64,000 nucleotides of DNA from Rhizobiales bacterium YIM 77505 (GTDB taxonomy: Bacteria; Pseudomonadota; Alphaproteobacteria; Rhizobiales; Beijerinckiaceae), in the NCBI GenBank assembly GCA_000745135.1, contig JQNH01000001.1:1240001-1304000 (forward strand), given 5' to 3'. Positions 1 through 9,686 of this stretch are shown here, one piece after another. Position numbers and translations under genes: made by a program. The notes under the pieces were generated by a model. The model was not told the DNA's origin. It searched no databases and worked only from the letters and a program-made list of their open reading frames with translations. The first letter of the stretch is position 1; the number at the start of each line of letters is the position of its first letter.

Positions 1-1353
1 GGCCTGCCGCTCCGCCTCGGATAGTTCCGGCGCCTGGCGCAAGGCCAGGGAGTCGCCGGTCCTGGCGAGCGCCAGCTGGCCATAATAGGTCACCGGATGG
101 GCCGCGGCCCGCGCGTAATGGCGTCGCGCCACCTCCTCGGCGCCGATCGCCTCGGCCGCCCGGCCTTGCCAATAGGCCATGCGCGCCACCGAGATCGGGG
201 TCTCGGCAACCCGGGCGGCGGCGCGGAAGTGCACGGCCGCCGAGGCGGGATCGTCAAGGAAGCGGAGCGCGATCCATCCGGCGTGGAACTCGGCCTCGAT
301 GCGCTGGGCTGCGCCCTCGGCCGCGTGATGGCGCACGACCTCATAGGCTTTCGCGGCGTCCCCATCATCGAGGAGCTTGCGGGCGACGAGGCGACGTTCG
401 ACCCACCACTCGTCCCCATCCGCAAGCAGGTCGGGGTCGCGGGGGGCTCCGGCGATCACGGCGGCCGCTTCCGCCGCCTTGTTGTTGCGCCGCAGATGCT
501 GGACGCGCGAGAAGAGGTAGGACGTGTCGGAGCGGAGCGCCTCCGGCACCGCCTCCAGGACGGCGCCGGCGCGCTTCGACCCCTCGGAGACGGCGACGCG
601 CGCCTTGACGAGGGCGCCGTAGTCCTTGCCGGACGCCTTCGCGGCGAGGGCCGCCGCCCGGCGTGCCGCGTCCCAGTTCTCCTTGAACAGCATGCGCTCC
701 ATGCGAGCGCGATGATCGGCTTCGGTCAGGGCACCGCCGAAGCGTGCGAGGATCTTGGCCTCGAACTCCCGTCCGAAAGCATCCTTGCGCCAGGTCTCGC
801 GGATGAGCGCCATCGCATCGCGCTCCAGCCCGTCCGCCTGAAAGGCAAGGGCGAGGGCGAACTTTCCCGCGGGGCTGATCGGGCGCTGCGTCGCGAAGAA
901 GGCCCGGACGACGGCAGGGGGCTTGCGGTCGAACAGGAGCGCTTCCTCGGCGCGGCGCCGCAACTGCGTGCCGATGGGCCAGCTCTTGTCCTCCCGGACG
1001 AAGCGGACGATCCGCTCGAAGCTCACGATCGCGCCGCTGCGGATGGCAAGCCACTCGCAGAGGAGCCGCGCCGCGGGATCCTCGATTCCGGTCCGCAGAC
1101 GGTCGCCTTCGGCGACGTTGCCCCGACGATAGGCCTCGACCGCCTGCCTGAGCACGGTAAGGTCAACCGCAGGTTCGGCCGGCGTGGGGACATCCGCGGC
1201 GGCCACGCGCCCGAAGGCGACGTCGTCCACCATGGCCAGCGTCTGCGAGCCCGCCTGGGCGGCAGCCGCGATCGGGGAGAATGGGGCGCCACCGAGCGCA
1301 AGAAGGAGCGCTGCGCCGAGCGCGCGCGGCAGGTAACGCGTCGCAATGACCAT
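1..1353 (-). CDS. Soluble lytic murein transglycosylase, N-terminal part (gene runs off the left edge)
   Basis: The minus strand is open from an ATG at 1351-1353 to the window edge without a stop. The protein begins with a signal peptide (MVIATRYLPRALGAALLLAL, then an Ala-rich cleavage region) and continues as an alpha-helical, Ala/Arg-rich superhelix with repeated A-x-YW-x-GRAxEA type helices, as in the U and L domains of Slt70. The catalytic SLT domain lies outside the window and was not seen. Enzymes of this family cut peptidoglycan glycan strands in the periplasm, forming 1,6-anhydro ends. It is divergent from dapA. Family assignment rests on the helical pattern and the Y-W-x-GRA segment, so exact subfamily is uncertain. 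Confidence 0.8.
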   Translation of the reverse strand, partial: MVIATRYLPRALGAALLLALGGAPFSPIAAAAQAGSQTLAMVDDVAFGRVAAADVPTPAEPAVDLTVLRQAVEAYRRGNVAEGDRLRTGIEDPAARLLCEWLAIRSGAIVSFERIVRFVREDKSWPIGTQLRRRAEEALLFDRKPPAVVRAFFATQRPISPAGKFALALAFQADGLERDAMALIRETWRKDAFGREFEAKILARFGGALTEADHRARMERMLFKENWDAARRAAALAAKASGKDYGALVKARVAVSEGSKRAGAVLEAVPEALRSDTSYLFSRVQHLRRNNKAAEAAAVIAGAPRDPDLLADGDEWWVERRLVARKLLDDGDAAKAYEVVRHHAAEGAAQRIEAEFHAGWIALRFLDDPASAAVHFRAAARVAETPISVARMAYWQGRAAEAIGAEEVARRHYARAAAHPVTYYGQLALARTGDSLALRQAPELSEAERQA

Positions 1354-1560
1354 GACGTCTGCCCCCGCGAAATGGACCGTCCATGGTGAGGACGGCCGGT
1401 TTGAGAAAACGCTAACCTCAACGTCTCTTTGCCAATCGCCGGCCGGTTTGCGCCTTGGCGCGGCTCATTCTATGTGTCCTCGGAAGAGGCCCCTCATGCT
1501 GCTCCGGCCGCCGGGAACGCGCAAGGGGCGCGCCAACAAGGACGGCCCGAAGGATTTTCC

Positions 1561-2454
1561 ATGGCCCAGGACCGACATCTCAGAGGTTCGCTCACGGCCC
1601 TCGTCACTCCCTTCCGTAACGGCGCCCTCGACGAGGAGGCGCTGCGCGCCCACGTCGATTGGCAGATCGAGAACGGGACGGACGGCCTCGTCCCGGTGGG
1701 AACGACGGGCGAGAGCCCGACGCTCACCCACGACGAGCACAAGAAAGTCGTGGAATGGTGCGTAAATGAGGCGAGGGGGCGGGTGCCGGTGGTGGCGGGC
1801 GCCGGCTCCAACAACACCGCCGAGGCGATCGATCTCGCCCGCCATGCCGAGCAGGCCGGGGCCGACGCCCTCCTCGTCGTCACCCCCTACTACAACAAGC
1901 CCTCCCAGGAGGGTCTCTATCGGCACTTCAAGGCGATCAACGACGCCGTCGGGATCCCGATCATCATCTACAACATCCCGCCGCGCTGCGTGATCGACAT
2001 GTCGGTTGAGACGATGGCGCGCCTCTACGAGCTCAAGAACATCGTGGGCGTGAAGGACGCGACCGGCAACCTCGCCCGCGTCTCCCTTCAGCGGCAGGCG
2101 ATGGGCCCGGATTTCATCCAGCTCTCAGGCGAGGACATGACGGCGCTCGCCTTCAATGCCGCCGGGGGGCATGGCTGCATCTCGGTGGTCTCCAATGTGG
2201 CGCCGCGCCTATGCGCCGCGCTGCAGGACCTGAGCCTGTCCGGGGATTTCGCGGGGGCCCTCAAGGTGCAGGACAGGCTCACCCCCCTTCACGAAGCGAT
2301 CTTCCTTGAGGCGGGCCTGGCCGGGGCCAAATGCGGCCTCGCCCTGCTGGGGCGCGGCAATGAGGAGATCCGGCTGCCGATGCTGCCCGTCACCGACGTG
2401 ACCCGGGCGGCCATTCGCAAGGCCATGGTCCACGCCGGCCTCATCAACGCATAA
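1561..2454 (+). CDS. dapA: 4-hydroxy-tetrahydrodipicolinate synthase
   Basis: Condenses pyruvate with aspartate semialdehyde in the first committed step of lysine and diaminopimelate synthesis, so it feeds peptidoglycan. The 297-residue protein has the TIM-barrel landmarks of the family: the GTTGES turn (Thr48-Thr49), Tyr111 in TPYYNKP, Tyr137 in YNIP, and the Schiff-base Lys165 in GVKDATGN. The ATG at 1561 follows a GAAGGA ribosome site at 1549-1554. An upstream in-frame extension from 1429 lacks family similarity and was discarded. smpB begins three bases after the stop, so the two are probably co-transcribed. Confidence 0.97.
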   Translation: MAQDRHLRGSLTALVTPFRNGALDEEALRAHVDWQIENGTDGLVPVGTTGESPTLTHDEHKKVVEWCVNEARGRVPVVAGAGSNNTAEAIDLARHAEQAGADALLVVTPYYNKPSQEGLYRHFKAINDAVGIPIIIYNIPPRCVIDMSVETMARLYELKNIVGVKDATGNLARVSLQRQAMGPDFIQLSGEDMTALAFNAAGGHGCISVVSNVAPRLCAALQDLSLSGDFAGALKVQDRLTPLHEAIFLEAGLAGAKCGLALLGRGNEEIRLPMLPVTDVTRAAIRKAMVHAGLINA

Positions 2455-2457
2455 CTC

Positions 2458-2931
2458 ATGGCAGACAAGCCCAAGGGCGCCTACCGCGTTGTCGCCGACA
2501 ACCGCAAGGCGCGCTTCAACTACGAAATCCTCGACACGGTCGAGGCGGGAATCGCGTTGACCGGCACCGAGGTGAAATCCTTGCGCCAGGGCAAGGCGAC
2601 GATCGGCGAGGCCTATGCCGGCCCGTCCGGGAACGAGCTGTTCCTCTTCAATGCCTATATTCCGGAATACCTTCAGGCCAACCGCTTCAATCACGAAACC
2701 CGGCGGCCGCGGCGCCTGCTCCTGCACAAACGCCAGATCAACAAGCTGATCGGCGCCACGCAGCGGGAGGGCTTCACGGTCATTCCCCTGAAGATCTATT
2801 TCAACGAGCGGGGGCGGGCCAAGGTGGAACTCGGCCTCGGACGCGGCAAGAAGCTCCACGACAAGCGCGAGACCGAGAAGCAGCGCTCCTGGAACCGGGA
2901 GCGGGCGCGGCTGATGCGGGAAAAGGGCTGA
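2458..2931 (+). CDS. smpB: SsrA-binding protein SmpB
   Basis: Small basic protein that binds tmRNA (SsrA) and brings it to stalled ribosomes for trans-translation. The 157-residue sequence shows the typical start with [10 protein letters not shown], then a [12 protein letters not shown] segment, the NxYIPEY strand, and the [12 protein letters not shown] helix. The basic C-terminal tail ([21 protein letters not shown]) folds into the mRNA path in known structures. It lies three bases after dapA and converges with the NYN gene, with 23 bases between their ends. Confidence 0.98.
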   Translation: MADKPKGAYRVVADNRKARFNYEILDTVEAGIALTGTEVKSLRQGKATIGEAYAGPSGNELFLFNAYIPEYLQANRFNHETRRPRRLLLHKRQINKLIGATQREGFTVIPLKIYFNERGRAKVELGLGRGKKLHDKRETEKQRSWNRERARLMREKG

Positions 2932-2954
2932 GGATCGACGCGCAATCCCCTGTC

Positions 2955-3605
2955 TCAACCCTCCTGATCCTCTTCGGGGGCCGGAGCCTGGCGGATGCCA
3001 TAGCGCCGCTCGAGGCCCGGGCCCTGATAGCGAGGCCGCTCGCCGAGCTCGACTGAGGGCCGCGGGCGATCGGGTCGTTCGGCGGGATCGCGGCCGATCT
3101 TCGGAATGAGATGCGCGAGGTCGATGAACTCGTCCGCCTGCCGGCGGAGCTCGTCGGCGACCATCGGCGGCTGGGTCGAGATGGTGGAAACCACCGACAC
3201 CCGCACCCCGCGCCGCTGCATGGCTTCGACGAGCGACCTGAAATCGCCGTCGCCGGAGAACAAGACCATGTGATCGATGAAGGGGGCGAGTTCGAGCGCG
3301 TCGATCGCAAGCTCGATATCCATATTGCCCTTGACCTTGCGCCGGCCGGTGGAGTCCACGAACTCCTTCGTGGGCTTCGTCACGACCCGATAACCGTTGT
3401 AGTCGAGCCAGTCGATCAGCGGACGGATAGAGGAGTACTCCTGGTCCTCCACCAGCGCGGTGTAGTAAAAGGCGCGAACAAGATAACCTCGCGATTGGAA
3501 CTCTTTCAGAAGCCGCTTGTAATCGATATCGAACCCGAGGGTCTTCGTCGTTGCGTAGAGATTTGCGCCATCGATGAAAAGCGCGATCCGCTGCTGCCCG
3601 ATCAT
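2955..3605 (-). CDS. NYN-domain (LabA/DUF88-type) putative ribonuclease
   Basis: The 216-residue protein opens with an NYN/PIN-like fold: IALFIDGANLY (first acidic residue), KGNMDIELAIDAL, and SGDGDFRSLVEAM (further acidic residues of the metal site). Relatives are the LabA/DUF88 proteins, several of which act as or resemble RNA nucleases. The C-terminal 45 residues are Pro/Arg/Glu-rich and probably disordered. A sigma70-like promoter and a full CtrA-type box lie upstream (3759-3804), so cell-cycle control is a reasonable inference. The substrate cannot be told from sequence. Confidence 0.88.
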   Translation of the reverse strand: MIGQQRIALFIDGANLYATTKTLGFDIDYKRLLKEFQSRGYLVRAFYYTALVEDQEYSSIRPLIDWLDYNGYRVVTKPTKEFVDSTGRRKVKGNMDIELAIDALELAPFIDHMVLFSGDGDFRSLVEAMQRRGVRVSVVSTISTQPPMVADELRRQADEFIDLAHLIPKIGRDPAERPDRPRPSVELGERPRYQGPGLERRYGIRQAPAPEEDQEG

Positions 3606-3758
3606 CTCAATCTCGTCTCGGATGCCCTATGGCGACCACAACCGCAGTCCGCGCGCGTTCTCGAACCGCGAGCGCGCATGGCGCCCTCTGGTCGCGGCAC
3701 CGACGCCCGAAAAGCCCCGCGTTCTGAAAAGCCTAGGACAGGTCGTTGTTTTGTGTGG

Positions 3759-3787
3759 AATAAAGCTGCCTCAAATTGACCTGTCAA
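3759..3787 (-). promoter_or_regulatory. Sigma70-type promoter for the NYN-domain gene
   Basis: On the minus strand a perfect TTGACA (-35, at 3782-3787) is followed after 17 bases by TTTATT (-10, at 3759-3764; four of six consensus bases). This lies about 155 bases before the NYN start codon. The -35 hexamer overlaps a short inverted repeat, TTGAC-CT-GTCAA, at 3776-3787. Confidence 0.6.
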
Positions 3788-3788
3788 G

Positions 3789-3804
3789 TTAAACAGTCGT
3801 TAAC
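3789..3804. promoter_or_regulatory. CtrA-type box (TTAA-N7-TTAAC)
   Basis: TTAA at 3789-3792, seven bases, then TTAAC at 3800-3804, followed by CAT. This is the full published CtrA consensus of alphaproteobacteria. It sits immediately upstream of the -35 of the NYN-gene promoter and about 40 bases past the 3' end of pyrE, so the NYN gene is the only sensible target. Binding is inferred from sequence only. Confidence 0.6.
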
Positions 3805-3845
3805 CATAGTATAACGGCGATTAAGGTCAACGACAAAGCCGTTCA

Positions 3846-4436
3846 TCAAGTGTTCAGATGACGACTGCCCGGCTTCACCGGAGGGATGGCCGCCAGCTCC
3901 GGCGGCAGCCGGTCCGGCGGATAGTTCGGAATGTCGAGGGTCGCCAGCGCCACGGTCGGCACGCCAAGATCCGCGCGGCCTCCCGAGCGGTCGATGAGGC
4001 AAGCGGCGCCCAAGACAAGGCCTGGATGCCCGCGAAGAGACGCGAGGCATTCGCGCGACGACAGGCCAGTGGTCACGATGTCTTCGACGAGGACGAGGCG
4101 CGCTCCCTCCGGAATGGTGAAACCCCGCCGCAGGGCAAAGACGCCGTTTTCGCGTTCGACGAAGATGGCCTTGGCGCCGAGCTGGCGAGCCGTCTCATAG
4201 CCCGGAATGATGGCGCCGACAGCGGGCGAGACCACCAGGTCCACGGCCCCGAACCGCTCCCGGATCCGGTGCGCGAGCGTGGCGCAGAGGCGTTCCGTCC
4301 GCACCGGGTCCATGAAGACGCGCATCTTCTGAAGGAAGACGGCGCTGTGGAGTCCGGAGCTCAGGATGAAGTGCCCTTCCAGCAGAGCACCGGCGGCGCG
4401 GAATTCTTGTAGGACGTCTTCTGGCGTCATGGGCAA
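3846..4436 (-). CDS. pyrE: Orotate phosphoribosyltransferase
   Basis: Transfers the phosphoribosyl group of PRPP to orotate, giving OMP in pyrimidine synthesis. The 196-residue protein has the PRPP-binding signature [13 protein letters not shown], the substrate segment [14 protein letters not shown], and the loop [13 protein letters not shown]. The start is either the ATG at 4434-4436 or a second ATG two codons later. It lies 58 bases downstream of rsh on the same strand, an arrangement common in rhizobia, and probably shares its transcript. Confidence 0.95.
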   Translation of the reverse strand: MPMTPEDVLQEFRAAGALLEGHFILSSGLHSAVFLQKMRVFMDPVRTERLCATLAHRIRERFGAVDLVVSPAVGAIIPGYETARQLGAKAIFVERENGVFALRRGFTIPEGARLVLVEDIVTTGLSSRECLASLRGHPGLVLGAACLIDRSGGRADLGVPTVALATLDIPNYPPDRLPPELAAIPPVKPGSRHLNT

Positions 4437-4494
4437 GACCTCGACGCCGGGTCTGTCGCAGGTTTGAAACGCCGCGGCAAGGACGACCTTGCGG

Positions 4495-6699
4495 TTACCC
4501 CGTCACACGCTCCACCCGGCTGATCACGCGCTTCGCCCTCAACTCCGCGATGATCGCGTTGAGGTGCTTCAGGTCCCAGACGGAAAGGTCGATGGTCAGG
4601 TCCGTGAAATCATGGGTGCGGCGCTTCATCGAGATGTTCTCGATGTTGCCGTCGTGGTCGGCGATGACCTGAGCGATCTGCGCCAAGGTCCCGGGCTCGT
4701 TGATGGATTGAAGGGCGAGCCGAGCGGGGAAGCGCTGCGGCGCCTCCGGGTCGATGTCCCAGCGCACGTCGAGCCAGCGATCCGGCTCATTGTCGAAGGC
4801 GGCAAGCGCTGGCGACTGGATCGGGTAGATCGTCACTCCTTCTCCGGGCGTGAGAATACCCACGATACGGTCGCCCGGAACGGCGCCGCCATTGGGCGCA
4901 AACCGCACCGGCAGGTCGGAATTCAGGCCCCGGATGGGGATGGCATGGGCGTTCTGAGCCTCGCCGTTCGGCAGCTTCACCTTGACCCGCTGATCCTTGG
5001 CGAGGGTCATCCAGCCGGAGCCGTTGGGTTCGGGGCTGGGGCCGGCCACGCGCCGTTCCTCCTTGTAGTCGGGGTAGACCGCCTTCACGACGTCGCCCGA
5101 GAACATCTCGCCACGCCCGACCGCGGCCAGCACGTCCTCGATCGAAGTGCGGGCGAGACGCGGCAGGGCCCCTTTGAGCTTCTCGTCGGAGAAGGTCTTG
5201 CCGGCGCGCTCGAAGGCGCGCTCCAGGATTTGGCGGCCAAGGCCCGCATATTGCCGCCGGACTGCGGCGCGGGTGGCGCGGCGGATGGCGGCGCGGGCCT
5301 TGCCCGTGACGACGAGCGATTCCCAGGCGGCCGGGGGGGTCTGCCCCTCCGCACGGATGATCTCGACCTCGTCCCCGTTCTGAAGCTCGGTCAGGAGCGG
5401 CGCCATGCGGCCGTTGATCTTGCAGCCCACGGCCGTGTTGCCGACGTCGGTGTGGACCGCATAGGCGAAATCAATGGGCGTCGCGCCCCGGGGAAGGGCG
5501 ATCAGCCGCCCCTTGGGGGTGAAGCAGAAGACCTGGTCGTGGAAGAGCTCGAGCTTGGTATGCTCCAGGAACTCCTCGGGGCTGTCGCCTTCGGCCAGCA
5601 GGTCCACCGTGCGGCGCAGCCATTGATAGGCGCGGCTCTCGCTCGCAAGACGGGAGCTTTCGGTGCCGAAATCCTTGTAGAGCGCGTGCGCGGCGATGCC
5701 GTATTCGGCGACTTCGTCCATCTCCTTGGTGCGGATCTGCAGTTCGACCCGCTGGCTTCCGGGGCCGATCACGGTGGTGTGGATGGACCGGTAGTCGTTC
5801 TGCTTGGGCGTCGAGATGTAGTCCTTGTAGCGTCCCGGCACCATCGGCCAGGTCGTGTGGACCACGCCCAGCGCCTGGTAGCACTCGTCCACCGTATCGA
5901 CGATGATGCGGAAACCCACGATGTCGGAGAGCTGCTCGAACGCGACCGACTTGCGCTCCATCTTGCGCCAGATCGAGTAGGGGCGCTTGAGGCGACCCTT
6001 GACCCGGGCCTTCAGTCCTTTCGAGGCAAGCTTGGCGGTGAGATCGCGCTCGATCTCCTCGACCAGACGCGCGCTGCGCTCGGAGGAGTCCTTCAAGCGC
6101 CGGCTGATGGTCTCATAGGCTTCCGGATGCAGGTGGCGGAAGGCAAGCTCCTCAAGCTCGTCCCGCATCTCCTGGATGCCCATGCGGCCCGCGAGCGGCG
6201 CGTAGATATCGAGGGTTTCCTCGGCGATGCGCTTGCGCTTCTCGGGCGGCATGAAGTCCAGCGTGCGCATGTTGTGCAGCCGGTCGGCGAGCTTGATGAG
6301 CAGCACGCGCACGTCGGCGGCGATGGCGAGCAGGAGCTTGCGGAAGTTCTCTCCCTGCGCGGCGCGCTTCGAGACGAGGTCGAGGCGGGCGATCTTGGTC
6401 AGGCCGTCCACGAGGGAGCCGATCTGGGGCCCGAAGCTGCGGTTGATCTCCTCGAGGGTCGCCTCCGTGTCCTCGACGGTGTCGTGAAGGACAGCGGCGA
6501 CGATGGTCGCGTCGTCGAGCTTGAGGTCCGTGAGGATCGCGGCGACCTCGAGGGGGTGCGCGAAATAGGGGTCGCCCGACACGCGGGTTTGCGCCCCGTG
6601 GGCGCGCATCGCGTACACATAGGCGCGGTTGAGCAGCGCCTCGTCTGTCGCGGGGTTGTAGCGTTTCACCCGCTCGACGAGCTCGTATTGGCGCATCAT
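4495..6699 (-). CDS. rsh: Bifunctional (p)ppGpp synthetase/hydrolase (Rsh, RelA/SpoT family)
   Basis: Makes and degrades (p)ppGpp in the stringent response. Domains in order: HD hydrolase with the His-Asp pair in LHDTVEDT (near residue 72) and [13 protein letters not shown]; synthetase with [13 protein letters not shown] and [24 protein letters not shown] with [18 protein letters not shown]; and a C-terminal ACT domain. Both catalytic halves look intact, as in the single Rsh of most alphaproteobacteria. I chose the ATG at 6699 because family members begin [10 protein letters not shown]; in-frame starts at 6750 and 6786 add residues without family similarity. No strong ribosome site is visible. 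It is downstream of rpoZ but separated from it by a terminator. Confidence 0.95.
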   Translation of the reverse strand: MMRQYELVERVKRYNPATDEALLNRAYVYAMRAHGAQTRVSGDPYFAHPLEVAAILTDLKLDDATIVAAVLHDTVEDTEATLEEINRSFGPQIGSLVDGLTKIARLDLVSKRAAQGENFRKLLLAIAADVRVLLIKLADRLHNMRTLDFMPPEKRKRIAEETLDIYAPLAGRMGIQEMRDELEELAFRHLHPEAYETISRRLKDSSERSARLVEEIERDLTAKLASKGLKARVKGRLKRPYSIWRKMERKSVAFEQLSDIVGFRIIVDTVDECYQALGVVHTTWPMVPGRYKDYISTPKQNDYRSIHTTVIGPGSQRVELQIRTKEMDEVAEYGIAAHALYKDFGTESSRLASESRAYQWLRRTVDLLAEGDSPEEFLEHTKLELFHDQVFCFTPKGRLIALPRGATPIDFAYAVHTDVGNTAVGCKINGRMAPLLTELQNGDEVEIIRAEGQTPPAAWESLVVTGKARAAIRRATRAAVRRQYAGLGRQILERAFERAGKTFSDEKLKGALPRLARTSIEDVLAAVGRGEMFSGDVVKAVYPDYKEERRVAGPSPEPNGSGWMTLAKDQRVKVKLPNGEAQNAHAIPIRGLNSDLPVRFAPNGGAVPGDRIVGILTPGEGVTIYPIQSPALAAFDNEPDRWLDVRWDIDPEAPQRFPARLALQSINEPGTLAQIAQVIADHDGNIENISMKRRTHDFTDLTIDLSVWDLKHLNAIIAELRAKRVISRVERVTG

Positions 6700-6831
6700 G
6701 CGCTGCGGCTTGCGGGGCTTCTGCTCTTGAGCGTCACTAACGATTTGCATGCAAAGGGATATTGCCGGAGGGGGCGCGGACCGCAAGGGTACTCACGGGC
6801 CTGCGGCGTTGAAGCGGGCCGCAGGTGCCAT

Positions 6832-6858
6832 AAAAAAGGCCCGGCGGGTTGCCGGGCC
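6832..6858 (-). terminator. Rho-independent terminator after rpoZ
   Basis: GGCCCGGC at 6838-6845 and GCCGGGCC at 6851-6858 form a perfect 8-bp stem with a 5-base loop. On the minus strand it is followed by six T (A run at 6832-6837). It lies 26 bases after the rpoZ stop, so rsh probably depends on its own promoter or on read-through. Confidence 0.9.
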
Positions 6859-6884
6859 CCATGGATGACGGTCCGAAGACCGGA

Positions 6885-7283
6885 TTATTCCTCGTCGTCG
6901 CTGTCGGCGGGCGGCACGAGCCCCTCGAGGCCGCGCAAAAGATCCTCCTCGCTCATCCGGTCGAACTGGATGTCGGTGTCGTCGCCGCCGCCTGTCGCCG
7001 GAGCAACGGTCGTCTGGCTGAGAAGCGGCACAGCCTCCGGTTCCGGCTCGTCGACCTCCACATATTTCTGCAGGGAGTGGATGAGCTGCTCCTTGAGGTC
7101 GTCGGGCGCGACGGTCTCCTCCGCGATCTCGCGAAGCGCCACCACCGGGTTCTTGTCGCGATCGCGATCGACGGTGAGCGGGGCGCCCGAGGAGATGAGG
7201 CGGGCGCGGTGGCTGGCGAGCAGGACGAGCTCGAAGCGGTTTTCGACCTTGTCGATGCAGTCTTCGACGGTCACGCGAGCCAT
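6885..7283 (-). CDS. rpoZ: RNA polymerase omega subunit
   Basis: Small subunit that helps beta' fold and join RNA polymerase, and forms part of one ppGpp site in proteobacteria. The 132-residue protein begins [20 protein letters not shown] and has the [10 protein letters not shown] segment; the C-terminal half is acidic and longer than in E. coli, as is usual in rhizobia. The ATG at 7281-7283 follows an AGAAGGAG ribosome site with good spacing, so an in-frame extension to 7385 was rejected. It sits next to rsh, the ppGpp enzyme. Confidence 0.96.
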   Translation of the reverse strand: MARVTVEDCIDKVENRFELVLLASHRARLISSGAPLTVDRDRDKNPVVALREIAEETVAPDDLKEQLIHSLQKYVEVDEPEPEAVPLLSQTTVAPATGGGDDTDIQFDRMSEEDLLRGLEGLVPPADSDDEE

Positions 7284-7481
7284 GGGCGGCTCCTTCTGTT
7301 GTCTTGTGCGGCTGCGGGAAAGCGCGCCATTTACATTGAAAGGCGTGCCGAAACAAGCCTTTGCCCGCCCGGCCCGGCGGGCCATCCCCGCCCGAGGGCA
7401 CCTCAGCCTTGACTTGCGCCGGCGGCTCTGCGAGGTGCGGCCCGCTCGTCAGGGCGGATGCAAGGAGCAGGGCGCGAGACG

Positions 7482-8423
7482 ATGGCGCGAGCGTTGGTGT
7501 TTCCGGGGCAGGGCAGCCAGGCCGTCGGCATGGGCAAGGCCCTCGCCGAGGCGTTTCCCGTGGCCAGGGCTGTGTTTCAGGAGGTCGACGACGCGCTGTC
7601 CCAGAAGCTTTCGACCTTGATGTGGGAAGGTCCGGCCGATGAGCTGACCCTCACCGCCAATGCCCAGCCGGCGCTCATGGCCGTCAGCCTGGCCGCAGTC
7701 CGGGTCCTCGAGGCCGAGGTCGGGCTCGACCTGAAGCGGGATGTGGCCTTCGTCGCAGGGCACTCGCTCGGCGAATACTCGGCGCTTGCCGCGGCGGGAA
7801 CGTTTTCGATCTCGGACGCGGCGCGGCTCCTGCGAATCCGGGGGGACGCCATGCAGAAGGCGACGCCGGTCGGGATGGGCGCCATGGCCGCGCTCATCGG
7901 GCTTGACGAGAACACGGCCGCGGCTCTCGCGCGGGAAGCGGCTCAAGGCCAGGTCTGCGACGTGGCGAACGACAATGGCGCCGGGCAGGTGGTGGTCTCG
8001 GGCCACAAGGAGGCCGTCGAACGGGCCATTGCCCTTGCGCAGGGAAAGGGGGCGAAGCGGGCCGTCATGCTCGCCGTGTCCGCGCCCTTCCACTGCGGAT
8101 TGATGGCGCCTGCGGCCGAAGCCATGCGCGAGGCGCTCGCACAGGTGGAGCTGCGCGGTCCTGCGGTGCCTGTCGTCGCAAATGTGGAAGCGGCGCCGAT
8201 CACGGACCCTGTCGCCATTCGCGACGCTCTCGTCCGGCAGGTGACGGGAACGGTCCGCTGGCGGGAAAGCGTCGCCTACATGGCGGGGCAGGGCGTGTCG
8301 ACGTTTTACGAGGTCGGCTCCGGCAAGGTCCTGACCGGCCTCGTCAAGCGCATTGCGGCAGGGGCGTCCGCGGCGGCGATCGGCACGCCGGAGGACGTGG
8401 CGGGGCTGAAGGGAGCGTTCTGA
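7482..8423 (+). CDS. fabD: Malonyl-CoA:ACP transacylase
   Basis: Moves malonyl from CoA to acyl carrier protein, supplying the extender for fatty-acid synthesis. The 313-residue protein has FPGQGSQ near the start, the nucleophile Ser95 in GHSLGEYSAL, and the catalytic His204 in SAPFHCGLM. I start it at the ATG at 7482 because the family begins M-x-RA-x-VFPGQGSQ. An ATG at 7458 is in frame, but an AAGGAG site at 7462-7467 lies after it. It heads the cluster fabD-fabG-acpP-fabF. Confidence 0.96.
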   Translation: MARALVFPGQGSQAVGMGKALAEAFPVARAVFQEVDDALSQKLSTLMWEGPADELTLTANAQPALMAVSLAAVRVLEAEVGLDLKRDVAFVAGHSLGEYSALAAAGTFSISDAARLLRIRGDAMQKATPVGMGAMAALIGLDENTAAALAREAAQGQVCDVANDNGAGQVVVSGHKEAVERAIALAQGKGAKRAVMLAVSAPFHCGLMAPAAEAMREALAQVELRGPAVPVVANVEAAPITDPVAIRDALVRQVTGTVRWRESVAYMAGQGVSTFYEVGSGKVLTGLVKRIAAGASAAAIGTPEDVAGLKGAF

Positions 8424-8449
8424 GCGGCGCCATCCTTGGAGGCATGTCC

Positions 8450-9187
8450 ATGTTCGATCTGACTGGCAGCAAGGCGCTCGTCACCGGCGCGACCGGAGGG
8501 ATCGGCGGCGCCATCGCGCGGGCGCTGCATGCGCAGGGCGCCACTGTCGCTCTTTCGGGCACCCGGCGCGCCGTCCTGGACGAGCTGGCCAGCAGCCTTG
8601 GCGAGCGCGTCCATGTGATCGAGGCCAATCTGGCCGACAAGGATGCCGTGGAAGCCCTGGTGCCGGCCGCCGAAGCGGCTCTCGAGGGGCTCGATATTCT
8701 CATCAACAACGCCGGCATCACCCGCGACAACCTCTTCCTGCGCATGAAGGACGAGGAGTGGGACAGCGTCCTGGCGGTGAACCTCACGGCTGCCTTCCGG
8801 CTTTCGCGAGCGGCCGTGAAAGGCATGATGCGCCGGCGCTACGGTCGCATCGTCAATATCGGTTCGGTGGTAGGAGCGACCGGCAATCCCGGGCAGGGCA
8901 ACTATGCCGCCGCCAAGGCCGGGCTCGTCGGTCTGACGAAGGCGTTGGCGGCCGAAGTTGCAAGCCGGAACATCACCGTCAACTGCGTGGCGCCAGGTTT
9001 CATCGAATCGCCGATGACCGACGCCCTGACGGACAAGCAGCGGGAGGCGATCCTCGGCACCGTCCCGATGGGTAGGCTTGGCGTCGGAGCGGACGTGGCG
9101 GCGGCGGTCGTCTACCTCGCCTCGCGCGAGGCGAGCTATGTCACGGGCCACACCCTCCATGTGAATGGCGGCATGGCCATGCTGTAA
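8450..9187 (+). CDS. fabG: 3-oxoacyl-ACP reductase
   Basis: NADPH-dependent reduction of 3-oxoacyl-ACP in the elongation cycle. The 245-residue short-chain dehydrogenase has the nucleotide-binding TGATGGIGG, the NNAG motif, and the catalytic Ser139, Tyr152 and Lys156 (NYAAAK). Two ATGs are in frame at 8444 and 8450. A GGAGG at 8438-8442 is one base from the first but seven from the second, so the second is the better start. The protein ends in HTLHVNGGMAML, typical of FabG. Confidence 0.96.
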   Translation: MFDLTGSKALVTGATGGIGGAIARALHAQGATVALSGTRRAVLDELASSLGERVHVIEANLADKDAVEALVPAAEAALEGLDILINNAGITRDNLFLRMKDEEWDSVLAVNLTAAFRLSRAAVKGMMRRRYGRIVNIGSVVGATGNPGQGNYAAAKAGLVGLTKALAAEVASRNITVNCVAPGFIESPMTDALTDKQREAILGTVPMGRLGVGADVAAAVVYLASREASYVTGHTLHVNGGMAML

Positions 9188-9404
9188 CCCGCGGGCGCTC
9201 GGGCGACGCCCCTCGCCAGGACCCCGGCCGTGTGTTAACACGCGCTCATTCCGGCTGACGGGGGGTTGACCGGCGCGGGAATTGAGGGTTTCCAGCGTCC
9301 TGGCTGCGTTGGATGCTTCGCTTCGAGCTGGGGCGCCCGACCGTGATCTCCTTGCTGCCCAGTCCGGGCGGCGATCCTGCGACGAGTGAAACGAGGAACG
9401 AACG

Positions 9405-9641
9405 ATGAGTGACATCGCTGAGCGCGTGAAGAAGATCGTGGTCGAGCACCTCGGGGTCGAGGCCGAGAAGGTGACCGAGAATGCGAACTTCATCGACGAT
9501 CTCGGCGCCGACAGTCTCGACACGGTCGAGCTGGTGATGGCCTTTGAGGAGGAGTTCAACGTCGAGATCCCGGACGACGCTGCCGAGACGATCGTCACGG
9601 TGGGCGACGCGATCAAGTTTCTCGAGAAGAACGCGGCATAA
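9405..9641 (+). CDS. acpP: Acyl carrier protein
   Basis: Carries growing acyl chains on a phosphopantetheine arm. The 78-residue acidic protein is full length, with the arm site Ser37 in [19 protein letters not shown]-type ribosome site precedes the ATG. A 217-base gap separates it from fabG, longer than other gaps in the cluster, so a separate strong promoter is likely, as expected for such an abundant protein. A GTGTTAACAC palindrome lies in that gap at 9232-9241. Confidence 0.98.
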   Translation: MSDIAERVKKIVVEHLGVEAEKVTENANFIDDLGADSLDTVELVMAFEEEFNVEIPDDAAETIVTVGDAIKFLEKNAA

Positions 9642-9686
9642 GGCCGGACACGGCGCGGACCGCGTTTGGTGGGGTGAGGGGTCGCG

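Noticed and set aside
97-1389. Long plus-strand open frame at the left edge
   Set aside because: It is antisense to the lytic transglycosylase frame, which has a signal peptide and family pattern; the plus frame resembles no protein and is a high-GC shadow.
4489-7620. Very long plus-strand open frame of about 1,040 codons
   Set aside because: It covers rsh and rpoZ in antisense. Both of those have catalytic motifs, ribosome site or terminator; the long frame has none.
9266-9294. TTGACC-17-TTTCCA promoter for acpP
   Set aside because: The -35 is good but the proposed -10 matches poorly, so no promoter was called.
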